In this document: piece by piece, positions 25,263 to 32,884 of the stretch
Position numbering within the stretch: the first letter of the stretch is position 1
Layout: the number at the start of each line of letters is the position of its first letter
Assembly (NCBI GenBank): GCA_015521705.1
Contig: WANR01000038.1
Coordinates: 46,056-110,055, forward strand
Origin: Desulfurococcales archaeon
Lineage (GTDB): Archaea > Thermoproteota > Thermoprotei_A > Sulfolobales > Acidilobaceae
Length of the DNA: 64,000 nt
Reading direction: 5' to 3'
The notes under the pieces: model-generated
Told to the model about the DNA's origin: nothing
The model's input: only the letters and a program-made list of their open reading frames with translations
Databases searched by the model: none
Program-made: the position numbers and the translations under genes

Positions 25263-27020
25263 TCATCTCTGGTTTTTCAGGTTAAACCTGGGCTTTGGCA
25301 GGTGTTTTCTAAGCACAAGGGTCGAGGACGCTACTGAGGCTAGTGTGGAGCCGTCGTCTGCTATGAAGGCTATTACTAGTAGGGGCAAAGCTTCCAGGAC
25401 GCCGGAAACGGCTGCATAGGCCTTAACCGCGAAAGCTACTATGAACGCCAGCTTCAGGCCTCCAATGAAGCTCTTCGAGGACTCGAGCAGCTGGGGCAGC
25501 TGCCTGAGGCCTTGGGTAAGCGTGGCGTCGGCCACAGAAGTTACTGCTTCTATGTTGCCCACGGCCACCCCTACATCAGCTGCTGCCAGGGCTTCGACAT
25601 CGTTTATCCCGTCTCCAACCATGACTACTTGCCCGTATTTCTTCCTGAGCTTATCCACCAGGGCCAGCTTGTCGTCTGGCCTTAGCTCGTAGTAGCACTC
25701 GTCTACTCCCAGCTTCTTGCATATAGCTGATACCCTGGCGCCTGAATCGCCGCTCATCACGACTACTTTAAACCTCTTCTTGAGCTCTGACACGGCCTCT
25801 GCGACGTCTTTCGAGACCTCCTCCTCCAGGCATAGTGCTGCTGTTACTCCGTCTATGTGCGCGTAGACTACCCCCTCGTGTGCCCGGCAGGCGCCCTCTA
25901 GCTGGGATATGTCGACTTTGTTCAGCTTCATGTACTCTTTCGAGCCTATTAGAACTCTTCTCCCATTGACTAGGGCCTCGAGGCCCATGCCGGGCTTCTC
26001 CAGGGCCTTCGATGGCACCATTTTCTTGCTGCTCATGGTTGACAGGGCTACCGAGATCGGGTGCCTACTCGCAGAGGCGGCGCTCGCTATGTAGAATGCG
26101 AGCTCCTCCTTGTTTCTAACGTCGGGTACTGTAACTATTCTCGAAACCCTCGGCACCCCCGTGGTTATGGTGCCAGTCTTGTCGAGGGCTACTACCGAGG
26201 CTTCCGAGGCTTTTTCGAGAACCACGCCGCCTCTAACGACCACGCCCTTCGAGGCGAGGGATGCTATGGTGAGGGAGGTAGAGTAGCTCGAGGCCACGAT
26301 GAAGGCGCTCGGGCACCCTGCGAAGAGTATTGGCAGGGCCTTGTAGGGGCCGCCCAGGTACAGGGCTGCGAAGAAGCCTGCCAGGGTCAGGAAGGATATG
26401 TGGGGCGACAGCCTATTCACCAGCTTTTCCCTCCTACTCTTGGCTTCGAGGGCCTCCCTAGCCTTCGATACAATGACTTGTAGCAGCGAGTCGCCGAAGG
26501 GCTTCATGACCTTAACGCGTATCGGGTCGCCCAGGTTTATGTAGCCGCTCTCCACGAGCCCTCCCTTGCTTATCTTTACAGGCAGGGATTCGCCGGTAAC
26601 TATTGATGTATCGAACACTCCATCGTTTAGCAGTATACCGTCTAGAGGTACTGCTTCACCCCTTCTCACGAGAACCACGCTCCCCGGCTTCACCTTTCTG
26701 GCGTCAACTAATACTGCTGTTCCACCCTTCTCCACCAGCACTTTCTCGGGAATTATCCTTATGAGGCCGACGAGCTTCGACTCGGCATATCTCTCAACTA
26801 GTGACTCCGTGGTCTCTGCTATGGCGTATAATGTCATCAGCACCAGTCCTTCGAGGGTGAGCTCGTAATAGTAGGTCGTTATGGCTACGAAGGACATGAG
26901 TAGGTCTACCGTGAATTTCTTTTTAAACGTTATGAGATAGATGAACCTGGCTAGCAGGTATACGCCTATACCCCCGAGTATGATCCTAGAGATTTGCTGG
27001 TAGCCCAGAACCTCTAGCAC
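25263..27020 (-). CDS. P1B-type heavy-metal transporting ATPase
   Basis: This P-type ATPase has phosphorylated Asp280 in DKTGT, actuator TGES, the P1B-specific HP dipeptide (SRHPIS) and the hinge GDGINDVEAL. The intramembrane metal site reads C236-P-S rather than CPC, CPH, SPC or TPC. No N-terminal metal-binding domain is visible. The first canonical start is GTG 27020, but the frame stays open to 27125. The extra codons encode EEHRGHSELLAWASLGAV and more hydrophobic residues, which look like the true first membrane helix; there is no ATG, GTG or TTG among them. The gene is divergent from a NikR-like regulator, so metal-responsive control is likely. The transported metal is unknown. Confidence 0.85.
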   Translation of the reverse strand: MLEVLGYQQISRIILGGIGVYLLARFIYLITFKKKFTVDLLMSFVAITTYYYELTLEGLVLMTLYAIAETTESLVERYAESKLVGLIRIIPEKVLVEKGGTAVLVDARKVKPGSVVLVRRGEAVPLDGILLNDGVFDTSIVTGESLPVKISKGGLVESGYINLGDPIRVKVMKPFGDSLLQVIVSKAREALEAKSRREKLVNRLSPHISFLTLAGFFAALYLGGPYKALPILFAGCPSAFIVASSYSTSLTIASLASKGVVVRGGVVLEKASEASVVALDKTGTITTGVPRVSRIVTVPDVRNKEELAFYIASAASASRHPISVALSTMSSKKMVPSKALEKPGMGLEALVNGRRVLIGSKEYMKLNKVDISQLEGACRAHEGVVYAHIDGVTAALCLEEEVSKDVAEAVSELKKRFKVVVMSGDSGARVSAICKKLGVDECYYELRPDDKLALVDKLRKKYGQVVMVGDGINDVEALAAADVGVAVGNIEAVTSVADATLTQGLRQLPQLLESSKSFIGGLKLAFIVAFAVKAYAAVSGVLEALPLLVIAFIADDGSTLASVASSTLVLRKHLPKPRFNLKNQR

Positions 27021-27117
27021 TATGCCTGTTATGGTGACGGCTCCGAGGGAAGCCCACGCTAGTAGCTCGCTATGGCCTCTATGCTCCTCTATCCCTGACC
27101 ACCGCGTTTGTATTCCG

Positions 27118-27176
27118 GCAGTAGATTATTAAATTGATGTAAGTACGTAAAAATAAAAATATTAAACTAATACTGC
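27118..27176. promoter_or_regulatory. Spaced inverted repeat in the ATPase/NikR-like divergent spacer
   Basis: GCAGTA (27118-27123) and its exact inverse TACTGC (27171-27176) are 53 nt apart start to start, about five helical turns, and flank an AT-rich stretch with the promoter elements of the two divergent genes. Both arms are followed inwards by AT-rich bases with partial symmetry. This is a candidate operator for the NikR-like protein. Confidence 0.4.
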
Positions 27177-27201
27177 TACGTTAATAACCCGGTGTTAGGA
27201 A

Positions 27202-27594
27202 GTGGCTGTCATAAGCATATCGCTCCCAGACAGGATGCTACCAGAGATAGACGACCTCGTGAGAAGCGAAGGCTATTCGAGCAGGTCAGAGCTCGTGAGA
27301 GAGGCTCTGTCCAGGGCCCTAGAAGAGCACAGGAAGGGCAGGGCAGATTACAGCATGATAGTGGTACTCTCGGACCATTCAAAGGCAAAGAACGTTGATC
27401 AGAGCATAATAAGGGTTGTACACAAATATGGTGCAAACGTGGTTTCCCTACACCATCAAATCTTGAAAGACCCATGCTGCATAACAACGATAATAATCGA
27501 GGAGGGAGACGCCTCTCCATTCATTTTAAAAACACTCAGATCACTGAGGGGAGTCATAAGGGTTGACAGGCTATCAATAAAAATCGAGGAGTAG
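27202..27594 (+). CDS. NikR-like ribbon-helix-helix metal-responsive regulator
   Basis: This 130-residue protein has the NikR architecture: an N-terminal ribbon-helix-helix DNA-binding domain (residues 3-45, with ISISLPDRMLPEID and the SSRSELVREAL helix) and a C-terminal ACT-like ligand-binding and tetramerisation domain (about 50-130). Candidate metal ligands are His74, His84/His85 and Cys92/Cys93. In either plausible alignment with E. coli NikR, the position of His89 is not His here (Gln86 or Ile87). GTG at 27202 follows TTAGGA. It lies divergent from the P1B ATPase and probably represses it or itself. The metal may not be nickel. Confidence 0.8.
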   Translation: MAVISISLPDRMLPEIDDLVRSEGYSSRSELVREALSRALEEHRKGRADYSMIVVLSDHSKAKNVDQSIIRVVHKYGANVVSLHHQILKDPCCITTIIIEEGDASPFILKTLRSLRGVIRVDRLSIKIEE

Positions 27595-27649
27595 GCGCTA
27601 ACCAGAGACTGGGACCCACCAGGCTAGGGTGACCTGCCACTGCAAGGGT

Positions 27650-28255
27650 TTAGCTTCTCAGCCTCTCCAGAAAGTCTAGGACGTCTCCCAGGAACTTGCC
27701 AGGAGCGTCTAGGTAAGCAGCGTGGCCCGCCCCCTCGTAGACTACGAGCTTCGACCCCTTCAATGAGGACTCTAGTCGCCTCATATCGTCTAGATTCACT
27801 ATGGAGTCCTTGGAGCCGTAGACTATGAGGGTGGGGGGAGGACTGGCTTGCAGGCTTTCTAGCTCTGGATCCCCAAGGCCTACTGGGGCCACCAGGATCA
27901 GTCCCCCAGCCCCGTGTCTTGCAGCGTACTTTAGTGCTATGTAGCCTCCGAGGCTTGCACCTAGAAGCACAGGCCTACCGCCCAGCTCTCCTACAAGTGA
28001 TTTCACTATTGAAACACTAGTGTCCGGGTCCCGTATCTTCCTGTCGCAGCTGGAGTATCTTCCGTAGGGCATGTCTGGCGCTATGTATGAATAGCCCTTT
28101 GCCTCTAGCTCTCCCAGTAGGCCTATCTCGTGCCATACCTTCCAGGTGAAGGAGTACCCGTGGAGAAGCACTACCGGCCCCCAGCCCTCCCTGTTATATG
28201 CTATACCGCACTCGATCCCTTTTATCGTGTAAGTCCCCGTCTCCAAGCTGCTCAC
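27650..28255 (-). CDS. Alpha/beta-hydrolase fold protein
   Basis: This small 201-residue alpha/beta hydrolase has oxyanion motif LLHGYSFTW near residue 30. The nucleophile is Ser101 in GASLGG, the acid is Asp150 in YGSKD, and the base is His178 in GAGH. The substrate is unknown; the size and lack of a lid suggest an esterase or a thioesterase-like enzyme. The start overlaps the end of the SppA-like gene by 4 nt, so the pair is cotranscribed. Confidence 0.8.
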   Translation of the reverse strand: MSSLETGTYTIKGIECGIAYNREGWGPVVLLHGYSFTWKVWHEIGLLGELEAKGYSYIAPDMPYGRYSSCDRKIRDPDTSVSIVKSLVGELGGRPVLLGASLGGYIALKYAARHGAGGLILVAPVGLGDPELESLQASPPPTLIVYGSKDSIVNLDDMRRLESSLKGSKLVVYEGAGHAAYLDAPGKFLGDVLDFLERLRS

Positions 28256-29130
28256 CCCTCGACTGTTCTGGGCCTCTGAGGGATCACAGGGTACGGAATG
28301 TACTCGACGCCCGGCCTGTTCATGTGGGCCTGGGGGTATAGGTCCATGAGCCTGTATATCTCGGGCGGCACATTGTCTGACACCTTGAGGCCCAGCTCCC
28401 TGGCCCTTTCAAAAGTTATGGGATAATCGTGCGTCCACCTGCCCTCTGTCAGGGTCTTGGCCAGCTCCCTGGCCCTCTCCTCTCCAACCTTGTCCCGTAC
28501 AAGCTCCACTATGAGCTCCTGTATCTCCCTCAGAGACTTCTCAGCTATGTCAGCCATGACGAGCAGCTTGTCGCTAGCCTTGTCACCCTTCTCCCTTGCA
28601 ACCCTCACAATGGTGGGAGCCGGCACGTGTAGCCCAGGCTCTAGAGCCAGCTGGGGATCCAGGGGGCCGAGGACAGCGTTCCTATCCATTACCACTTCAT
28701 CGGCCGCCAGTGCTATCAGCGTGCCCCCACTCATGGCGTAGTGGGGGACAATTACTATCTTCTTTGAGGGATGCCTCTTGAGCGCCATGGCTATCTGGCT
28801 TGCAGCCAGGACTAGGCCCCCGGGAGTGTGTACGACCAGGGCTATAGGCCTGTCAGGCGGCGTCTGCCTTATAGCCCTTATAACGGCCTCCGAGTCGTCT
28901 ATGTCAATGAACCTGTAGACGGGGATCCCGAAGAGGCCTATCCTCTCCTGCCTATGGATCAGTGTTATGAACCTATACCCGTACCTCTTCTCCAGCTCTG
29001 CCAGGAGACTTATCCTGGCCGAGCGAAGCCTCTGATAAGAGAGAGTCGGCGAGAGTATAGAAAAAAGAAGCAGGAGCCAGAAGAGTAGAAACACGAGATT
29101 ACCCAGGTCTATGAAGCCCTGATCCTCCAA
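28252..29130 (-). CDS. Membrane-anchored ClpP/crotonase-fold serine protease (SppA-like, DUF114 type)
   Basis: This 292-residue protein has one N-terminal transmembrane helix (about residues 11-29) and a soluble ClpP/SppA-like domain. The catalytic serine is probably Ser134 in YAMSGGT, preceded by the HTPGG oxyanion segment at 101-105 and followed by the VLGPLDPQ motif. The family (archaeal homologues of signal-peptide-peptidase-type proteases) degrades membrane-associated peptides. TTG at 29130 is the start, with GGGGGTG about 10 nt upstream. The downstream alpha/beta-hydrolase gene overlaps by 4 nt. Confidence 0.82.
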   Translation of the reverse strand: MEDQGFIDLGNLVFLLFWLLLLFSILSPTLSYQRLRSARISLLAELEKRYGYRFITLIHRQERIGLFGIPVYRFIDIDDSEAVIRAIRQTPPDRPIALVVHTPGGLVLAASQIAMALKRHPSKKIVIVPHYAMSGGTLIALAADEVVMDRNAVLGPLDPQLALEPGLHVPAPTIVRVAREKGDKASDKLLVMADIAEKSLREIQELIVELVRDKVGEERARELAKTLTEGRWTHDYPITFERARELGLKVSDNVPPEIYRLMDLYPQAHMNRPGVEYIPYPVIPQRPRTVEG

Positions 29131-29362
29131 CCCGGGGCACCCCCGCCTATAGAGTCACGGTAGCTACATAATATTTAGCTAGCCACGATAACGATAATTA
29201 ATCACGTCCTCCCTCGTAGACTTGACGGGCTCAGTAATTCCTCGGGGAGCCAGGTGCTTCTAGAACCCAGTATTAAGAGAAGCGTCAGCCGCTAGAGCCT
29301 CTAGGGGACGATGCTGAGGCTGGTTCCATGCTCTGCTCTCTAGGATAATTGCGGGATAGCTG
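29131..29362. other. Intergenic region upstream of the SppA-like gene
   Basis: This 232-nt spacer separates the end of the UbiX gene from the start of the SppA-like gene. It contains AT-rich promoter-like sequence near 29166-29203 (ATATTTAGC, AATTAATCA), suitable for the minus-strand protease gene. No open reading frame, tRNA fold or strong hairpin was recognised. Confidence 0.4.
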
Positions 29363-29950
29363 CTAGTCCGCTTCCTCCATCCATCTAGAGTATATCCTTG
29401 TTTCTATGCCTAGGGCGTCGAGTATCTTGCCCACTGAGAAGTCTACCATGTCCTCCACTTTTTTGGGCTTGTGGTAGAAGCCGGGGCACATTGGGACTAT
29501 TATGGCCCCCATTCTCGCCAGTTTTAGGAGGTTCTCCAACTCCCCTATCCCGAGCGGCGTCTCTCTGGGGGCTACTACAAGTCTCCTCCCAAGCCTTAGC
29601 ATGGCCAGCGCAGCCCTTGATACTAGGTTGGAGGGTATGGCGTTTGCTATGAGAGCCACGGTTTTCGTGCTTGCTGGGGCTATCACCATTGCCTCGGGCT
29701 GGTTGCTCGACGAGGCCAGGGGGGACGAGAAGTCGTCGTCCATGTAGACTCTAGCATGTGACCTGAGTAGTCCCAGGAACTCCTCCTCCTCCATGTCCTC
29801 CTCGTATTTGGCGACCTCCACGGCTCCTTGTGACACTATTATGCCCGAGACCTTTACTCCCTGGTTCCTCAGCACTTCGAGTAGCCTGAGTGACACCCTT
29901 ACCCCGCTGGCCCCCGTTATGGCTATAGATATATTTGTAGGCCCCTGCAA
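29363..29950 (-). CDS. ubiX: UbiX-like flavin prenyltransferase
   Basis: This 195-residue flavoprotein of the UbiX/Pad1 family makes prenylated FMN, the cofactor of UbiD-type decarboxylases. It shows the N-terminal [11 protein letters not shown] loop at about residues 12-19, the [15 protein letters not shown] segment, APRETPLG, and the C-terminal [16 protein letters not shown], all conserved in the family. TTG 29950 is the only reasonable start and overlaps the macro-domain gene by 28 nt. No ubiD gene is in the window. Confidence 0.87.
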   Translation of the reverse strand: MQGPTNISIAITGASGVRVSLRLLEVLRNQGVKVSGIIVSQGAVEVAKYEEDMEEEEFLGLLRSHARVYMDDDFSSPLASSSNQPEAMVIAPASTKTVALIANAIPSNLVSRAALAMLRLGRRLVVAPRETPLGIGELENLLKLARMGAIIVPMCPGFYHKPKKVEDMVDFSVGKILDALGIETRIYSRWMEEAD

Positions 29951-30492
29951 GTGGAACCCTCCGATCCCAGGCTGTCTTCGACGGCCCTTAAGGCTTCACG
30001 GTATGAATCCAGGCCCCAGGCCACGAAGACCACCATCCTAGGCCTGGCGCCTCCATAGTCCCTCACCAGCCTGGCCATCGAGTGGAAGGCATCGTACACA
30101 GAGAGGCCTCCGACCCCGGCCCCCATTGCTGGGAAGGCTATGGACTCGTAGCCGAGCTGGCTAGCCACCCTGAGGGCGGCCAGCGTTGCCTTCTCAGCGT
30201 TCTCCAGCCCGATCCTCATGGCCGGCCTCTCCATGGTCGGGGCGTGTATTACAGCCTTCGAGGGCAGCCTGCCAGCACTCGTGGCTATAGCCTCGCCTAC
30301 CGGGACTGGGGCTTTCCTCATAGCCTCTTCCTCTATCTCGCCTCCCCCAGCCCTCTTAATGGCTCCTGCCACTCCGCCACCCATTATCATCAAGCTATTG
30401 GCGGGGTTAACTATCGCGTCTACCTTGAGCCTGGTAATATCACCCTCTACAACAACGAGGGTTCTCCCGCGGGGGAGGTCAAAGCATTTCAC
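29923..30492 (-). CDS. Macro-domain (ADP-ribose-binding) protein
   Basis: This is a single macro domain of about 189 residues. Landmarks are [17 protein letters not shown], the [14 protein letters not shown] loop, the [12 protein letters not shown] segment and the GVGG loop, which bind ADP-ribose and pyrophosphate. Members hydrolyse ADP-ribose-1''-phosphate, O-acetyl-ADP-ribose or ADP-ribosylated proteins. The frame opens with a TTG at 30510, but the GTG at 30492 has GGGAGG about 10 nt upstream and is preferred. It overlaps both neighbours, so it is part of one tightly packed operon. Confidence 0.85.
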   Translation of the reverse strand: MKCFDLPRGRTLVVVEGDITRLKVDAIVNPANSLMIMGGGVAGAIKRAGGGEIEEEAMRKAPVPVGEAIATSAGRLPSKAVIHAPTMERPAMRIGLENAEKATLAALRVASQLGYESIAFPAMGAGVGGLSVYDAFHSMARLVRDYGGARPRMVVFVAWGLDSYREALRAVEDSLGSEGSTCRGLQIYL

Positions 30493-31225
30493 GGCCCATT
30501 CGCCTCCCAAGCTCGCGTAAGACAGGGATCTCCGCGAGCTTATCAGCTCTCACCATATCCCACAAAACACCCGGGGGCCTAGGGCCCCTGTTCTCGGCCC
30601 TGATAAGCCTCGTCGGAGTTGCTATGTAGTCCACCGGGACATCCCAGGGGTCCTGGGGCAGCCTCTGCCCGAGAACCTGTAGGTCGTGAACACTCGTCGC
30701 TATAGGCACCTCCGCCTCCACCATGCCCACCTCGAGGAGGATAGCGTACTCGAGCTCCCCGTAGCCCTCCCCCTTGCCCAGCCTCTCGCCCCACCTGTTA
30801 ACAGCCACGCTGCCCTCTACTATGAAGTCCACGCGGTCCAAGGCCCTCATTAGATCCTCCAGGCTCTCGTAGAGGATCCCGAGCCTGAAAGCCCCCCTTA
30901 TGGTCGATGCCTGGGCGTAGAGCCTGGGAGGGATCCTTGAGGGATCTATAACGATGAACCCGGATCTAAGCCTCGGCGTTGGCATAACAAGGGTCTTACC
31001 CTCCACCAGAGCCCTTAGCCTCACATGCCTCTGGGGCGAGTCGGGGTTGACCTTGACAACTCCAGCCCTCCTCCACTCTGGCAGGCCGAGTATGCGCCTG
31101 GCAGCCTCCTCGGCGCCGGCGAAGTTTGGTATCCTGCCGTGCGGGGGGAGGGGGTTCCTCGCGACACCCCTTGAAGCCAGGAGATCCCACACCATCCTCC
31201 TTATCTCATCCTTACTTCCTCGCAA
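30479..31225 (-). CDS. 5-formyltetrahydrofolate cyclo-ligase-like protein
   Basis: This 248-residue protein matches the 5-formyl-THF cyclo-ligase family, which converts 5-formyl-THF to methenyl-THF with ATP. Visible features are the N-terminal helix with Arg/Lys residues, VVKVNPDSPQRHVRLRALVEGKTLVMPTPRL (the nucleotide/folate region) and a late DLQVLGQ...PWDVPVDYIATPTRLI segment. The archaeal form is longer and more divergent than bacterial MTHFS and may use another C1 carrier. It overlaps a MetF-like gene upstream by 14 nt, which supports a C1-metabolism role. Confidence 0.75.
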   Translation of the reverse strand: MRGSKDEIRRMVWDLLASRGVARNPLPPHGRIPNFAGAEEAARRILGLPEWRRAGVVKVNPDSPQRHVRLRALVEGKTLVMPTPRLRSGFIVIDPSRIPPRLYAQASTIRGAFRLGILYESLEDLMRALDRVDFIVEGSVAVNRWGERLGKGEGYGELEYAILLEVGMVEAEVPIATSVHDLQVLGQRLPQDPWDVPVDYIATPTRLIRAENRGPRPPGVLWDMVRADKLAEIPVLRELGRRMGREML

Positions 31226-31940
31226 TCCTGGAGGCCACCCCCACTAGGTGCTCATAGTCCAGGGGGCAGGAGAGGAGCACGCCGTCAACAAGGCCCTCTA
31301 TGGACTCGACAAGGCCCTCTAGGCTCTCCCCGCTCCTAACCCTGGGCTGGCCGATCCCTGCCAGGAGGTCTCTGTTCTTCTCCGACTCTACTATAATGTA
31401 TGGGTACAGCTTGACCCCCACCCTCTTGGCCTCGCCAGCCACCCTCTCCAGGAAGCCGATGTTCTCGCTGGATAGGTTGAGTACTAGCATGAAGTCCGGT
31501 GCGAGGCGCATTCTTTCCAGGATCTCTTCAAGACTCTTCCTGAGGCTTAGGAGGAGGCCAAGCCTGGCCCCTGGCAGTGCCTTTCGAGCCTTTAGGAGAG
31601 CCTCTTCCGGCGAGTAGTCGCTCAGGGCCGTGGATCCCCTGGGGGGATCGCCCCTGAGGAATACGAGCCTGGCGATCCTGGACATCCTGAGGGTTTTAAG
31701 CAAGGACTCTATAGCTAGCCTGTTATAGTCTATAACTCTTATGTGGGCTATGACGTCGGCTCCAAGGGCCTCTGACAGTATTAGCGACGCTGTCACGGAG
31801 TGGATCGAGGGCTTGCCCAGCGGCGAGTCGGGTATGTCTATAGCGTCGAATACCGTGAGCAGCGTTTCTGCCTTACGGATCAGCTCCTCCCTGCTCCGGG
31901 CATCTACTAGCTCCGCTATCAGCTCCAACACTGAGACCAC
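31212..31940 (-). CDS. Methylenetetrahydrofolate reductase-like (MetF-fold) protein
   Basis: This 242-residue TIM-barrel-type protein resembles methylenetetrahydrofolate reductase. The clearest parts are FDAIDIPDSPLGKPSIHSV near residues 30-48, HIRVIDYNRLAIES near 66-79 (MetF: HLxxRDxNxxAL) and RLVFLRGDPPRGS near 91-103 (MetF: LALRGDPP). It is shorter than E. coli MetF (about 296 residues). The next gene is a cyclo-ligase homologue, so the pair probably acts on folate-like or other C1 pterins. Whether it binds FAD is not certain. Confidence 0.72.
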   Translation of the reverse strand: MVSVLELIAELVDARSREELIRKAETLLTVFDAIDIPDSPLGKPSIHSVTASLILSEALGADVIAHIRVIDYNRLAIESLLKTLRMSRIARLVFLRGDPPRGSTALSDYSPEEALLKARKALPGARLGLLLSLRKSLEEILERMRLAPDFMLVLNLSSENIGFLERVAGEAKRVGVKLYPYIIVESEKNRDLLAGIGQPRVRSGESLEGLVESIEGLVDGVLLSCPLDYEHLVGVASRIARK

Positions 31941-31949
31941 CCGGGACGG

Positions 31950-32837
31950 CTACGCTATGACGCTGAGCTGGAACCCTACCAGGCCGGCGAGCATTAGGTA
32001 CAGGACTCTCTTCTTGTGGGCCAGCACCTTGTCTCTGGACCTGCAGGACCTGGCGAGGTTAATGGATTCTGCAACAAAGCCAGCAGCCACAGGCCCTATA
32101 ATGGCTGCATATACCGCCTTGTTAACGCCCCCCGCTATGAGGGGTGCCAGGCTGGCGGTTACCGCTGAGAGATACATGGCGGAGGCAGCCAGCGCAGCCT
32201 TCTCGGGCCCGTGGGTTACGGCTATAGTCTTCACTCCCGCTATGGAGTCTCCCTCAATGTCTGGTATACCCTTAGCTATCTCCCTTCCAACCACGGCCAG
32301 GAATATTACAAGCCAGAAGGATGCGAGGCTGCTTGTCAGGTTTGACGCTACTATGCCACCGTATATAATGGGGAAGGAAACTATGAATGCCACCAGCATG
32401 TTTCCCGGAAGGCCGCTCCTCTTGCCCCACCTATTATAGGCGAGGGCAGCCAAGAAGGCTGCCAGGGCTGAAGCCGCTGCTATTGGGCCCAGGTAGAGCG
32501 AGGACGCGAAGCCCAGCGCCGCGTATGCTGCGAGGAGCACCCACGCAGTGGACATGCTGACCATCCCGGAAGGGAGAGGTCTCCAGGGAGCATTCACGGA
32601 GTCTATCCTGTAGTCTACTATATCGTTGTGGACCATGGAGGCCATCGTGTAGAAGAACCCCGTCGAGAAGCCTGCGAGAAGCCTATCCCAGCCCACGCTC
32701 CACGGGGCCCCTCCGGTGGCTAGCGAGGCTCCCACGACTACTGCAAACCCCATCATAGCGGAGTTCAGGGGCCTCCCGATGGCTAGTACCGGGTACAGGC
32801 TCTTCATGGGGCTTCCTCTGCTCCTCAAGCTAATCAT
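31950..32837 (-). CDS. UbiA-family prenyltransferase (probable DGGGP synthase)
   Basis: This 295-residue membrane prenyltransferase has about eight to nine hydrophobic helices. The first Mg/prenyl-diphosphate motif is NDIVDYRIDSVN and the second is DIEGDSIAG, as in UbiA proteins. In archaea this family includes digeranylgeranylglyceryl phosphate synthase, the second ether-bond step of membrane lipid synthesis. The ATG at 32837 lies about 22 nt from a TATA-like element at 32854-32863 shared with divergent lysK. Another member of the family, such as a quinone or chlorophyll-type synthase, cannot be excluded. Confidence 0.82.
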   Translation of the reverse strand: MISLRSRGSPMKSLYPVLAIGRPLNSAMMGFAVVVGASLATGGAPWSVGWDRLLAGFSTGFFYTMASMVHNDIVDYRIDSVNAPWRPLPSGMVSMSTAWVLLAAYAALGFASSLYLGPIAAASALAAFLAALAYNRWGKRSGLPGNMLVAFIVSFPIIYGGIVASNLTSSLASFWLVIFLAVVGREIAKGIPDIEGDSIAGVKTIAVTHGPEKAALAASAMYLSAVTASLAPLIAGGVNKAVYAAIIGPVAAGFVAESINLARSCRSRDKVLAHKKRVLYLMLAGLVGFQLSVIA

Positions 32838-32853
32838 TTATCAACCCACAGGC

Positions 32854-32864
32854 CAATAATAAAC
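32854..32864. promoter_or_regulatory. Shared divergent promoter of ubiA-type gene and lysK
   Basis: CAATAATAAAC at 32854-32864 is the only AT-rich box between the divergent genes. On the plus strand a start about 26 nt downstream falls near 32885, exactly at a CTG codon in the lysK frame. On the minus strand it falls near the ATG at 32837. Confidence 0.5.
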
Positions 32865-32884
32865 CCTTACACGGGTGCACGAGG

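Noticed and set aside
29220..29345. Possible tRNA or C/D-box RNA (GGTTCCA and CTGAGG words)
   Set aside because: The surrounding bases do not form T-arm, acceptor or box C/D stems.
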